Of a DNA stretch of 64,000 nucleotides, positions 24,828-33,732 are shown in pieces (the first letter of the stretch is position 1; each line of letters opens with the position of its first letter). This DNA is from Paraclostridium tenue (lineage in GTDB: Bacteria > Bacillota > Clostridia > Peptostreptococcales > Peptostreptococcaceae), in contig NZ_JADPFO010000001.1 in assembly GCF_015668515.1 (NCBI RefSeq), positions 894,823 through 958,822 on the forward strand, in the 5' to 3' direction. The position numbers and the translations under genes were made by a program. Under the pieces are notes generated by a model, which had not been told where the DNA came from, did no database searches, and saw nothing but the letters and a program-made list of their open reading frames with translations.

Positions 24828-25937
24828 TTACTTATCCTTTTTAGTGCCAGATTTCTTTGTTTCTTTAACTTCCTCTACAGGAACTTCTTCTGTAGAACCA
24901 TTATTAGCTAATTTTGCTGATACTTTAGCAGCTAGTTCCTCTATGTCAACTCCATCCACTTTTAAATTTTTAATTTCTAAAGTAGATGCTCCTACAGGCT
25001 CAGTATAGTCCATCCAAGCTACACATTCTGGATTGTTTACAACTGCATCTAAATAAGCGAATCCTATATGATAAGTTGCATCTCTCTTGGCACATTCAAC
25101 TCCAGAAGAAGTCATGGTATATCTTACGTTTCTAGTGAATACAGGTTGCAAGTTTGATAATGGAGTTAAAGCTATAAAGTTATCTGGATAAGTAGAAACA
25201 ATTTCTATAGGCAATCCTGCTATTTTAACTAATTCTCCATCTTTTATAACACTATCTGCCCAAGCTGTAGGTCTCGCTATTATAGATCTTTGTATATCAA
25301 GTTTTGTATTTTCTGACATTATCCAGTTAAAATTAAACTTAGGATGATTCCAATACTTAGATTTTATTTTCTTTTTCATAGTTATAAAATCTTCTGGAGT
25401 TGGTAATTTTGCTCCTAAGTTTATCTTTCTGTTTATAGCTTTTATCTTCTTAACAAATCCATCTAGTATTTTTAAGAAATCATCGTCACCAGTTCCACTA
25501 GCTGCAGCATCTCCATTAAACAATAAATCCTGCATATCTAAAGCAAAAGCTTCTTGCATCATAGAAGTTAAAGCAGTTTCCATATTCTGTCCTCTTTGTT
25601 GTAATATGTACCAAACATCATCATTATGTAACCACATATCTAAGAATACTTTAACAACGTTATAAGGTATTTCTCTTTTATTCACATCAAATGCACCTTC
25701 TGGTGTTTGTCCTGGTGTATAAGAATATTTTCTAGTCTTTCTTGTTTGAGCTTCTAAAGCTTCTATATTTCCACTTGTTTGGTCCTTGTATTGAACATTT
25801 AATTTCTTTAACGTATTTGAATTTGCTATTATGTCATATATAAAAGCTTCTGCTTGATCTGTTACTAATAAAGTTGATGCGGCATTAGCCTTTTGTAATT
25901 TTGCTATCATTTCCGATTTTGTTAATGCTATAGTCAT
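24828..25937 (-). CDS. Major capsid protein
   Basis: 369 residues. Position after the XkdF-like protease and a scaffold-type protein, size and alpha/beta content fit an HK97-fold major capsid protein. Recognisable segments include TRKTRKYSYTPGQTPEG, DDVWYILQQ and the C-terminal domain with PTAWADSVIKDG. A Lys/Glu-rich C-terminal tail (EEVPVEEVKETKKSGTKKDK) is longer than usual and may face the outside or be cleaved. No N-terminal delta domain is evident, consistent with a separate scaffold gene upstream. Confidence 0.85.
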   Translation of the reverse strand: MTIALTKSEMIAKLQKANAASTLLVTDQAEAFIYDIIANSNTLKKLNVQYKDQTSGNIEALEAQTRKTRKYSYTPGQTPEGAFDVNKREIPYNVVKVFLDMWLHNDDVWYILQQRGQNMETALTSMMQEAFALDMQDLLFNGDAAASGTGDDDFLKILDGFVKKIKAINRKINLGAKLPTPEDFITMKKKIKSKYWNHPKFNFNWIMSENTKLDIQRSIIARPTAWADSVIKDGELVKIAGLPIEIVSTYPDNFIALTPLSNLQPVFTRNVRYTMTSSGVECAKRDATYHIGFAYLDAVVNNPECVAWMDYTEPVGASTLEIKNLKVDGVDIEELAAKVSAKLANNGSTEEVPVEEVKETKKSGTKKDK

Positions 25938-25950
25938 ATATTATTACCTC

Positions 25951-26706
25951 CTATTTATTGAATGCTTCTTCAAAAGCACTTATATAAGATTTTTTTACTT
26001 CTTTTCCTTCTCCACCTGTGCTAGTATCTAATGATTGTGGAGCTCTTCTTGATTTCTTTAAGTCGGCTATTTCATCCACTAAAGGTTGAGTAGCTTCTTT
26101 TATCGCCTTAGCTATTATTTCTTCTTGAGTAGGCTCTGTTTCACTACCTTCTCCTTCTGTTCCTTCATCACCTATTTGTTGATTCTCTTCTCCTTTTAAT
26201 ACTTTTATTTCATCCCTTATAGGATTTAAAGCTTCATCAAGCATTTTCTTTATATCTTCTGGTTTCATATCTTCATCCTCCTTACTTTTCTTGATTTCTT
26301 GTATCTGTTCTAATGACTTTTGAATACCAACTGTATTAACCGTATTAATTATGTAAGCCTTAAAAGCATCAATTTGAGTAGCCATGTGTGTAGCTTTATC
26401 TGTTACGGTAGAATCTAATAAAGTATTCTCCAATGAATCCATTAAAGCCCATCTAGCTTCTCTTATCCTATCTCCAATTAACGTTTCACCAACTAAAGTG
26501 TTAAAATCAGTTATGTATTCACTCTTCTTAATCTGTTGCTTATCTTTAGTAAAGAAACTTTTTAGTACATTAAAAAAACCTCTAAATTCTTCTTCATTAG
26601 AATATACAGGTTCTTTATCTGATTTATATATTTTTACTGTTTGCTTATTAGCTCCTTTATTAACTAAGCTAATAAAGTCTATATCTATTTCTTTCATTCT
26701 AGGCAC
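25951..26706 (-). CDS. Scaffold-like protein (XkdF C-terminal-type)
   Basis: 251 residues. The N-terminus IDFISLVNKGANKQTVKIYK matches the region that follows the protease domain in XkdF-like proteins. The rest is acidic and helical (GEENQQIGDEGTEGEGSE), as in scaffolding proteins. GTG is the likely start (GGAGGTGAG about 7 bases upstream); an ATG follows 9 bases later. It lies directly between the protease and the capsid gene, so a scaffold cleaved by that protease is the natural reading. Confidence 0.65.
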   Translation of the reverse strand: MPRMKEIDIDFISLVNKGANKQTVKIYKSDKEPVYSNEEEFRGFFNVLKSFFTKDKQQIKKSEYITDFNTLVGETLIGDRIREARWALMDSLENTLLDSTVTDKATHMATQIDAFKAYIINTVNTVGIQKSLEQIQEIKKSKEDEDMKPEDIKKMLDEALNPIRDEIKVLKGEENQQIGDEGTEGEGSETEPTQEEIIAKAIKEATQPLVDEIADLKKSRRAPQSLDTSTGGEGKEVKKSYISAFEEAFNK

Positions 26707-27144
26707 TTAATTCTCACCTCCTTCATATATAGCAGTTCCTCCTATACTAAACCCAGTTATATTGCCAAGTTTAATATCATTCCAGGTTGTATCATCAGTA
26801 ACTTTTATTGCTGCTACCCAATCATCTTTTAAAACATCAATTTCAGGTATATCACATTTAGCTATATAGTTTTCTACTACATATCCATATCCACCAATTT
26901 CATTATGTTGTTTATCAACTCCTGCATCGGCTTTATTAACTGTATTCATAAGTTTCTCCATGAATTTATGAGCTGCTTTCTTAACATCATCTACAGTAGC
27001 CCAATCTCCATGCGAATCTGTATAGTCTGTAGGATTTCCATTTTCATCAAACTCTTTTGAAGGTCTATAAACTACACCCTCAACTATTTTATTATCTTCA
27101 TCTAGTTTAGCTATTTTTATATTTATTTGCTTGTTATTACTCAT
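26707..27144 (-). CDS. XkdF-like prohead serine protease
   Basis: 145 residues matching the protease domain of PBSX XkdF (peptidase S78-type): GVVYRPSKEFDENG..., the DSHGDWATVDDV segment with a probable catalytic His, KQHNEIG, and GNITGFSIGGTA with the candidate Ser. In other phages the protease and scaffold are one protein; here they are two abutting genes with the stop and next start adjacent. It would mature the prohead. Confidence 0.75.
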   Translation of the reverse strand: MSNNKQINIKIAKLDEDNKIVEGVVYRPSKEFDENGNPTDYTDSHGDWATVDDVKKAAHKFMEKLMNTVNKADAGVDKQHNEIGGYGYVVENYIAKCDIPEIDVLKDDWVAAIKVTDDTTWNDIKLGNITGFSIGGTAIYEGGEN

Positions 27145-27145
27145 G

Positions 27146-27991
27146 CTATATCACCTCACCTTCCAGTATAGGTTTTAATGTACATCTGCATTGAATTACG
27201 TTTGAAGCTTTTGCATCATGGCTATTATCTCCAGGATAATCTAATAAATCATCATCAACTATGAAAGGATCATCAAGTTTAACTCTTTGTCCATTAGCTT
27301 CTAAGTGATGTTTTCTAGTTCTTTCATCTTCATGCGAATCCCATTCTTTTCCTATAACAACTCCACTTTCTTTATATCCTTCAAGTGTTCCTGCATTACT
27401 AGAACTTATTATCTCTGTTCTAGATACTACTGTAGCTCTTTTTATACTAAACTCAGGCATATTCTTAATTCTATTTGATAACTCTGGTATACCTTCACCT
27501 AGTTTAAAGCCTTCTGTCAGTTCTTTTATAATAGCTTTATGAGTTGTATCAGCTACTTTTATAGCAAACTTAATCTTCTTATCTTCTAAGAATTTAAGCG
27601 CATTTTCATTTAGCAAGTCAAAAGATACTTCTATGCTTGATTCTCCAACTTGACTTAAAACTTCTGACTTAACTATGTTCAATATACTCATAAAGTGTTT
27701 ATATACTATTTGTTCATATAAAATTTGTTGCTTTTCTATATTCTCTATATACATATTTAATATTTCATGAGTTATATCTTCTCCTAAGTCCTCTATACTA
27801 TCTATTAGTCTTGATTGTTGTAGACTAAGCAAAAGATTAAACTCACTTTCAAACTCTAAGAAAGCTTCATAAGTTAACTCAAGCCATTCATCAGATTGTT
27901 TAATTGAATATATCCAATCTTTATTTTCATCATTCTTTCGTATAAAATCTTTTAATATTTTATTAACTATATCAAGCTTATTTTTATCCAT
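27146..27991 (-). CDS. Minor head protein, MuF/SPP1 gp7-type
   Basis: 281 residues. The helical N-terminus leads to the MuF domain: RATVVSRTEIISSSNAG, then KEWDSHEDERTRKHH, and a C-terminal CRCTLKP cluster. MuF proteins associate with the portal and may be injected. It overlaps the portal stop by 8 bases. No toxin domain is fused to its C-terminus. Confidence 0.85.
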   Translation of the reverse strand: MDKNKLDIVNKILKDFIRKNDENKDWIYSIKQSDEWLELTYEAFLEFESEFNLLLSLQQSRLIDSIEDLGEDITHEILNMYIENIEKQQILYEQIVYKHFMSILNIVKSEVLSQVGESSIEVSFDLLNENALKFLEDKKIKFAIKVADTTHKAIIKELTEGFKLGEGIPELSNRIKNMPEFSIKRATVVSRTEIISSSNAGTLEGYKESGVVIGKEWDSHEDERTRKHHLEANGQRVKLDDPFIVDDDLLDYPGDNSHDAKASNVIQCRCTLKPILEGEVI

Positions 27992-29528
27992 TTAAAGCAC
28001 CCTCTATGGTCTTTTGTAACTCTTTTAAAGGATTTATTACATCTTGAATATTATAAGTCTTAGAAATTGAATTAGCTTCATCAAACATAGGTTTCTGAAT
28101 ACTATTTTTATTAGCTAAGTAAACTTGTAAAGGAATATCTGCCCATTCATCTGTTAATGGTTCAAATTCTTTACCAAGAAGTTTTCCTAAACTATCTAAT
28201 AGCATATTAGGAGTAGCAACTCCGCCTTGTATATAAGGTGTTAAAGCTTTAGCTATTTCAGTATCATCTGTTGTCTTTGGTCCTTTAAACTTAAGCTCTA
28301 CATATCTAATACCTAAGTCTTTCATTAGTTTCTTGTTTAATAAATCTGATAAATCTTCTCTAGCAGGTTCAAAAGTTTGTTCCTCAGTTATTTGTTTAGC
28401 TGTTTCTGCAGTAGCCTTATTATAATCTTGTGTATCTCCAGTATAAATAGGAGCTAATCTAAAAGAACTTCTTACTGCATCCCTATTCTTATCCAAGTAT
28501 CCCAGGAATAAAGCATCATCTTGCATTATCTCCGCTAACTTCTCGAAATGTATTTTTACATTTGATTTTTTTTCATCTAAATCAATGCCATCTTCATCTG
28601 TAAAGGGCTCAGCTTCTAATATTAAATACTTATGTTGTGCTGCTGCTCCTTTAGTATCACTTAATAAATCTATACTATCTTGAGTTAATTGCCCATTTTC
28701 AACTACAACAGCAAGAGGTATATGCCTACCTTCATCAAAGTACTTATAATTAAGTTCATCAGCACTTCTAGAGCCCATCATTTTAACTAATACTCCTATG
28801 TAACGAGGCAATCCATATGGTGTATAAGGACAATATATATTATCGAATACAATTGAGTTAGCTTCATCATCTATATTGATTTCTTGTCCTTCTTTAACAT
28901 ATTCACCTGTAATTCTATTTAACTTACGAGGATCACCAAGTTCTTTAAAATAAACTTGCTTAGAGCCTACCATTTGAATAAACTTTTTAAACTTCTTCCA
29001 CCTTTTAATCTTACGTTCATTTCCATTAGAATCAGTTATAGTTTCTTCAACTTCAATAGGATCACTTTCTTTACATAACCTTACAGTGTGTGAAGGTATA
29101 TGTTGAAGTTCTGATATTTCTCCAGTTTCATCAGCTATACATTCTATAGTTGCATATCCTAACCTTTCTCTATCATCAATGAACTTCTTAAGAACTCCTG
29201 TAAACCGTTCATCAAAGTTACAATACTTTAAAAACATTTCATACTTGGACCAATCTTCATCAGCAATCTTATTCTTAGATGTTTCGGTCTTGTAATCAAA
29301 GTTATAATCTAGGTTATATCCAAATCCAACTATATTAGTTTTATAAGCTTCTATGCAAACTTGTAATATATCACTATTTTCAGTTATCCTAGCTAGAGCT
29401 TCTATATTCATCTCTGGTTGAATAATAAATCCTTGTGTATAGAAATCACTAAATATATCATCAATTTGCTTAGATCTACTTATACTAGACCCATCTATCT
29501 TTTTAATTCTAACTTGTTGTTTTGTCAT
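27984..29528 (-). CDS. Portal protein (PBSX/XkdE type)
   Basis: 514 residues. The N-terminus (EALARITENSDILQVCIEAYKTN) and ELQHIPSHTVRLC, PRYIGVLVKM and GTQD-type central region (YTGDTQDYNKATAET) match the phage portal of the PBSX family. Twelve copies would form the DNA gate and nucleate capsid assembly. Start overlaps the terminase stop by 1 base. Confidence 0.9.
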   Translation of the reverse strand: MTKQQVRIKKIDGSSISRSKQIDDIFSDFYTQGFIIQPEMNIEALARITENSDILQVCIEAYKTNIVGFGYNLDYNFDYKTETSKNKIADEDWSKYEMFLKYCNFDERFTGVLKKFIDDRERLGYATIECIADETGEISELQHIPSHTVRLCKESDPIEVEETITDSNGNERKIKRWKKFKKFIQMVGSKQVYFKELGDPRKLNRITGEYVKEGQEINIDDEANSIVFDNIYCPYTPYGLPRYIGVLVKMMGSRSADELNYKYFDEGRHIPLAVVVENGQLTQDSIDLLSDTKGAAAQHKYLILEAEPFTDEDGIDLDEKKSNVKIHFEKLAEIMQDDALFLGYLDKNRDAVRSSFRLAPIYTGDTQDYNKATAETAKQITEEQTFEPAREDLSDLLNKKLMKDLGIRYVELKFKGPKTTDDTEIAKALTPYIQGGVATPNMLLDSLGKLLGKEFEPLTDEWADIPLQVYLANKNSIQKPMFDEANSISKTYNIQDVINPLKELQKTIEGALNG

Positions 29529-30952
29529 TATCTCCTCACCACCTTCCTACGTTCTTTTTTAGTTGTTGTTTTATCATCTAAAGTATTATTTATAAATGCT
29601 TGTATTATCTCTGCTAAGCCTGTTGTTGCATCTGGAGCATCATCATATTTGTTCTTTCCTTTTCTTTGGAATTTGTTCATATCAATATAATACTCATTCC
29701 ATCTTTGTCTCCAATCAGTAGGAAAATGAAGTTTATTCATAATCCAGCTAGCTTGAGTTAATATTCTAGCTTCTTTGTTCTTTCCTTGAAAAAACCATTT
29801 TATTATAGTTCTACCTTTTAATTTTTCTATTGCAGCTTTTATATTCCTAGCAAATCCTTTCCCACCGTTATTGCTTTCAACTATAGCTACATCTACATTA
29901 TTTCTTATTAATACATGAGGTACTTCTTTTTCTGTAATCTCCATATGTTCATCAGTATAATAAACATCAAGTATATATCCTTCACCTTTATATACACCTG
30001 CTACAACAGTACAAAGTTTATCTTCTCCATCATCTGCAGTATCTGTATAACTTAATATTTGTTCAAAATAAGGTGGTAAATCTTCATAAGTACTAAATCT
30101 AGTGTATAGCTTATGTTTTGCATCTATAGGCTCTTGTTGATAGTTAGCTAATGCTATATCTTCTCCCATAGCTCTTACTTTCATTTCATAACTTGATTTT
30201 GATAATACTGTTTCACATAACATTGAGCCATCATCTTGAAGAGCTTTCATAAGTATCTGTCTACATACTTTTTTCTCTTGTTTAAAGTGTTCTAATGCTC
30301 TTCCTGCTAAATCTAAAGAAGCCCATCTAGTCATTATAATTATTATCTTTCCGCCTTCTTCAAGTCTTGATAGCATTGTATTAGTAAACCAATCCCAATG
30401 CTTTTCAAGTACTATTTCATTGTTAGCTTCATCAGCATTTTTAATAAGGTCGTCTATAATTAACAATGAACATCCAAATCCCGTTGCAGTTCCTCCTGGT
30501 GATGTTGCTAGATAACTATTATAAGCTCCTTCAAGTCCCCAAAGACTCATAGCTCCATCACCACGCTTGATTCTAGTATTAGGGAATATATCAGAATAAA
30601 CAATTATATCTTCATCAGCTTTCTTTTCCATAATTGCATTTCTTACACTTTTTGAGAATGTAGTTGATAAAGTTTCATTGTATGATCCTGTCATTACCTT
30701 TGCATTTATATTCTTACCAAATACCCATTCAGTAAATAAAGAAGCTGTTCTTGATTTACCATGTCTAGGTGGCATATTAATAAGTAATATGTCATCATCA
30801 CTATAATAAAAGTCTTGCATCTCATTACATAGTTCAACTAAGTAATCTCTATCCTCTTGATAGAAGTCAGGAGCCATTGCATTACAAAAATAAAAGAACT
30901 CACGTCTTGCGAGTTCTTTCTTAGCTTCCAATTTAATTTTTTCCCTATCCAT
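29528..30952 (-). CDS. terL: Terminase large subunit
   Basis: 474 residues. ATPase domain with Walker A MPPRHGKS (K66), Walker B LLIIDDL (~residue 168) and a coupling motif IIIMTRW. C-terminal RNase H-like nuclease region contains SYTDTADDGED, VAIVESNNGG and the DAPDATTGLAE end. It cuts and pumps DNA into the prohead. It overlaps the small subunit by 8 bases. Confidence 0.95.
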   Translation of the reverse strand: MDREKIKLEAKKELARREFFYFCNAMAPDFYQEDRDYLVELCNEMQDFYYSDDDILLINMPPRHGKSRTASLFTEWVFGKNINAKVMTGSYNETLSTTFSKSVRNAIMEKKADEDIIVYSDIFPNTRIKRGDGAMSLWGLEGAYNSYLATSPGGTATGFGCSLLIIDDLIKNADEANNEIVLEKHWDWFTNTMLSRLEEGGKIIIIMTRWASLDLAGRALEHFKQEKKVCRQILMKALQDDGSMLCETVLSKSSYEMKVRAMGEDIALANYQQEPIDAKHKLYTRFSTYEDLPPYFEQILSYTDTADDGEDKLCTVVAGVYKGEGYILDVYYTDEHMEITEKEVPHVLIRNNVDVAIVESNNGGKGFARNIKAAIEKLKGRTIIKWFFQGKNKEARILTQASWIMNKLHFPTDWRQRWNEYYIDMNKFQRKGKNKYDDAPDATTGLAEIIQAFINNTLDDKTTTKKERRKVVRR

Positions 30953-31394
30953 CTCTTATCAACTTCTTTAAATCTTCTGTGCTTAATCCTTCTAATGGAT
31001 TTTTAACTTCTATAGTGTTATTAGATTCTACAACTTGTTTATCTCTCCATTTGTCTGGCTTTCTATTCTTTAACCAGAATATTTGAGCTGTTGTATCTGG
31101 AGCAACTTGCTTAGTTACTCTTTTAGTTTCTTTTCCATTCTCATAAGTTACTTCATCATATTCATAACCTAGAGCTCTTTTAAGTAGTGCATTTTCCACT
31201 TCATAATCAACAACTTCTTTACCCTTTTTTAAGGATGCCGAAAGTGCCGAATACTTATTTTTATATTCTCTAAATGTAGAGTATGCTATTCCTAAATTCT
31301 TTGCTATCTGTTCATCAGTGAGCCCATCTCTTGCCCATCCTTCAATCAATGTAAGCTTAGGCTCAACGTGAGTGAAGTATTTGGACTTTGCCAC
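30945..31394 (-). CDS. terS: Terminase small subunit
   Basis: 149 residues. N-terminal helix-turn-helix (WARDGLTDEQIAKNLGIAYSTFREYKNKY) for DNA recognition, followed by a region (ALLKRALGYEYDEVTYE... APDTTAQIFWLKNRKPDKWRDK) typical of Firmicute small terminases. It recognises the packaging site and recruits TerL. Confidence 0.9.
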   Translation of the reverse strand: MAKSKYFTHVEPKLTLIEGWARDGLTDEQIAKNLGIAYSTFREYKNKYSALSASLKKGKEVVDYEVENALLKRALGYEYDEVTYENGKETKRVTKQVAPDTTAQIFWLKNRKPDKWRDKQVVESNNTIEVKNPLEGLSTEDLKKLIRDG

Positions 31395-31417
31395 GAACTC
31401 ACCTCCTAGTTTTTGTA

Positions 31418-31750
31418 TTAAAAAGTTTCTAAACTTCCTAAGTTATCTTCTTTTTTAGAATTCCCCTTAGTTCTTAAATAAACATTCCCATCTTCTGAAT
31501 ATGCTTCTACTTCATCTCCTATTATAAAACCATTTTCATTTTCAATAACTGTAAAAACATTAGTTTTAGCTGGAGTCTCCGTAACCATATCGATAATTTG
31601 TTCCTTAGTCCATACGTAAGTTGTAATTTTACCTTTTATATTCTCACCATCCTCGCTGTCAACTCTTCCTGCTTGTACGTGAGTTATATAATCTCTTTTT
31701 TCATTATCGTTGTAGCGAACTTTAAATATTCCCATACCTGTTTTAATCAC
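31418..31750 (-). CDS. DUF3892-like small phage protein
   Basis: 110 residues. RDYITHVQAGRVDSEDG and ITTYVWTKEQIIDMV resemble DUF3892 (IxxV...G..Itay.. pattern), which has no assigned role. GTG start with AAAGGAGT about 9 bases upstream. It lies just upstream of the small terminase gene on the same strand. Confidence 0.5.
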   Translation of the reverse strand: MIKTGMGIFKVRYNDNEKRDYITHVQAGRVDSEDGENIKGKITTYVWTKEQIIDMVTETPAKTNVFTVIENENGFIIGDEVEAYSEDGNVYLRTKGNSKKEDNLGSLETF

Positions 31751-31882
31751 TTTAAATTTACTCCTTTTGTTGTTTTATTATTTAATTCTTCATTTTTATA
31801 TATTTTCTTTCAAATTAATTCAATTTGTTAAAGGAATATATATTACATTTGTAGAATTAATAACTAAGAAAGGAGTGATTAA

Positions 31883-32014
31883 ATGGCCAGAAAAGGTAAA
31901 TGTTCAGAAAAACCAGCTAGAAAAGGCCCTATGACAGTTAAAGTTAAACCTTACACTAAAAAAGACGGAACTAAAGTTGACGGTCATAAAAGACATACCC
32001 CTAAGAGCAACTAA
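31883..32014 (+). CDS. Small highly basic plus-strand protein (43 aa)
   Basis: 43 residues beginning MARKGKCSEKPARKG and ending HKRHTPKSN; about a third are Lys/Arg/His. RBS AGGAGTG precedes ATG. It is on the strand opposite to all surrounding late genes, with its own terminator, so it looks like an independently expressed moron or early gene. Possible nucleic-acid-binding role; not recognised. Confidence 0.6.
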   Translation: MARKGKCSEKPARKGPMTVKVKPYTKKDGTKVDGHKRHTPKSN

Positions 32015-32021
32015 TACTATT

Positions 32022-32171
32022 TTAAGGTAGCTTTATTTTCGAGCTACCTTTTCCCTTACATTTATCAAAATTAGGTTTCTTACTCATTTCTCTATCTAAC
32101 TGTCTTAACTTGTGGCTGTCTAAATCATGTACCATCTTTATTACTTCATTAGCATCTTTCCACTTTTTCAT
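32022..32171 (-). CDS. Small helical protein (49 aa)
   Basis: 49 residues: MKKWKDANEVIKMVHDLDS then HKLRQLDREMSKKPNF and a basic Gly/Ser tail. RBS aggtga lies 7 bases before ATG. Its 3' end overlaps the convergent terminator of the 43-residue plus-strand gene. No family recognised. Confidence 0.45.
   Translation of the reverse strand: MKKWKDANEVIKMVHDLDSHKLRQLDREMSKKPNFDKCKGKGSSKIKLP
32024..32054 (+). terminator. Terminator of the basic small protein gene
   Basis: Perfect 9-bp stem AAGGTAGCT/AGCTACCTT followed by TTTT on the plus strand, 10 bases after the stop codon. Confidence 0.8.
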
Positions 32172-32194
32172 ATAATCACCTTTTATACAAAATA

Positions 32195-32225
32195 AAAAAG
32201 CCAGGTGAGAGGTCCTGACTTTTTC
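32195..32225. terminator. Terminator upstream of the small late genes
   Basis: Stem AAAAAGcCAGG/CCTGaCTTTTT, loop TGAGAGGT-type, with A/T runs on both sides. Confidence 0.6.
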
Positions 32226-32293
32226 TGTAATAACTTAAAGATTTGTTTAAACGTACATCCTAAAATGCTACTATATGAGTAATGTTAGTTTAT

Positions 32294-32338
32294 ACTCCGT
32301 ACCGCTACAGAGTTGTTTTTATACTCAACACGAGTTGC
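32294..32338. other. Cluster of three small hairpins
   Basis: ACTCCGTA-ccgc-TACAGAGT (8 bp, one G-T pair), then ACTC-aacac-GAGT, then GCTC-aaa-GAGC in 57 bases next to the tRNA-like gene, within a 500-base gene-free stretch upstream of the terminase region. It could be part of the packaging site or a small RNA. 32500-32674 adds a 7-bp hairpin (ACCAGGG/CCCTGGT) and a tandem repeat TAGTTAAAGTG. Confidence 0.4.
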
Positions 32339-32363
32339 TCAAAGAGCCGTAAGTTATATTATT

Positions 32364-32499
32364 TGGTGAGGATAGCAGGAGTCGAACCTGCAACAATTAC
32401 CAGATAACCATTTATATTTTTAGAGCTTCAAAAACTGTAAATGGACAAAATATTAATAGTTCATCAAGTTACCTTGTTTTGCCATTAAACTATATCCTC
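32364..32499 (-). tRNA. tRNA-like gene with enlarged anticodon region
   Basis: 136 nt. It has a perfect acceptor stem (GAGGATA with TATCCTC), discriminator A, encoded CCA, U8A9, a D arm GTTT-AATGGC-AAAAC and a T arm GCAGG-TTCGACT-CCTGC. Between D and T arms there are about 85 nt instead of the usual ~23. AGGTA can pair with TATCT as an anticodon stem, but the enclosed loop is ~63 nt and contains its own stem CCATTTA/TAAATGG. A Gln-like TTTTGAA loop lies inside it. No anticodon can be assigned with confidence; it is a degenerate tRNA, an interrupted tRNA or a tRNA mimic. Confidence 0.6.
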
Positions 32500-32674
32500 A
32501 CGTTACCAGGGCAAGGGGAGTTACCCTGGTCATTATATTTATCATAAAAAGGGGTATTAGGGGGTAAAGAAATCTAGCTTGTCCTAAATCTCTTATACTA
32601 ACATAATATCACCTTTTAACCCCTAAAAAATCTTCACTTTGTAGTTAAAGTGTAGTTAAAGTGTTGGTTTTGAA

Positions 32675-33139
32675 TTAAATTAATGGCAAATCACTATAAT
32701 CTGGATATAACATTCCCATAACTTTATAAACTAACCTTTCTCTAACTGTATAGCAATGACTACGATCCATATGTAGCTTCATACTTATATACTTCATATT
32801 ATTCTTACTTTTACTGTTATAAAATAGCTTGAAAAAGTTAGTTTCATTAGTATCTAAACAAGTTAATGCATTCTCAATTTTCTTTTTCTCTATCTCTTTT
32901 TCTAGCTTATTTTGCATTAACTCACCTATTTTCTTTTCCTTAGCTATAACTTCTTTTTCAACACTTCTAGATATATTATAAGTTACACCAGTTTTTTCAT
33001 CGTAACTTATAGCTCCACATCCCCTATATTCCATTTTTTCTTTTTTTATATCTAATTCTATATTAATTATTTGCATTTCTAAATACTTATAATTGTGTAA
33101 TCTTCCTTCTACTTTCTTAAACAATTCTTTTTTCTCCAT
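32675..33139 (-). CDS. Late transcription regulator (ArpU/RinA-like)
   Basis: 154 residues. Coiled-coil N-terminal half; C-terminal sigma-region-4-like helix-turn-helix (FFKLFYNSKSKNNMKYISMKLHMDRSHCYTVRERLVYKV). Size, architecture and location immediately before the packaging genes match ArpU/RinA-type activators of late genes. It probably acts at a promoter in 32500-32674. Confidence 0.7.
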   Translation of the reverse strand: MEKKELFKKVEGRLHNYKYLEMQIINIELDIKKEKMEYRGCGAISYDEKTGVTYNISRSVEKEVIAKEKKIGELMQNKLEKEIEKKKIENALTCLDTNETNFFKLFYNSKSKNNMKYISMKLHMDRSHCYTVRERLVYKVMGMLYPDYSDLPLI

Positions 33140-33158
33140 AATACTACCCCCTCTATTC

Positions 33159-33572
33159 TTAAGATACTTTCTTAGCTGCTTTTCTCTTTTTCTTTAATTC
33201 ACTATATTCTATCCATCCATCTACACCATACTTTAAGTTCTTAGCTACCCATGTAAGTTTTAAATCTGGGTATTTATAATCAAAGAGCTTTTTTCTTAGC
33301 AGGCCCTGTTGTGTTTCCATCCCTTTTACATCTATATACTCAACTTCACCATTCCATTTATATACTGCAAAATCAACTGTGTAAGTTATAGCTCTATATG
33401 TCTTTCCATCCTTTTTAAAGCTAGGTTGCAACTCAAACTTTTGTTGTAATCCAAAGTCTTTTATTTTGCCATCTTCTTTCTGCTTTTTAAGATATAAATA
33501 GTACTGTGATTCATCTTTGCTATCAAACTTAATTCCATCTATTTCAACTTTTTTATTTTTATATTTACTCAT
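33159..33572 (-). CDS. DUF1064 family protein (probable PD-(D/E)XK-type nuclease fold)
   Basis: 137 residues. MSKYKNKKVEIDGIKFDSKDESQYYL start, then YTVDFAVYKWNGEVEYIDVKG with the D...(E/D)xK-like pattern (DFA..., EYIDVKG), typical of DUF1064, common in replication/recombination regions of Firmicute phages. Possible role in DNA junction processing. RBS AGGAGA before ATG. Confidence 0.8.
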   Translation of the reverse strand: MSKYKNKKVEIDGIKFDSKDESQYYLYLKKQKEDGKIKDFGLQQKFELQPSFKKDGKTYRAITYTVDFAVYKWNGEVEYIDVKGMETQQGLLRKKLFDYKYPDLKLTWVAKNLKYGVDGWIEYSELKKKRKAAKKVS

Positions 33573-33670
33573 ATCAATCTCCTAAAATTTTTTTAATATA
33601 TAAATATTATTTTTGATGGTCGCATATACTAGAATTAACCTCTCAGTATAAGACAACGTGTTTAATTAAT

Positions 33671-33704
33671 ATGTAAAGGCTAGACTAATTTTCTAGCCTT
33701 TACA
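33671..33704. terminator. Terminator
   Basis: A 14-bp stem ATGTAAAGGCTAGa with its complement, followed by AT-rich sequence, in the 199-base spacer between the DUF1064 gene and the 126-residue gene. Confidence 0.65.
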
Positions 33705-33732
33705 TATTCACATCATATTAAATTTAGTTTAC

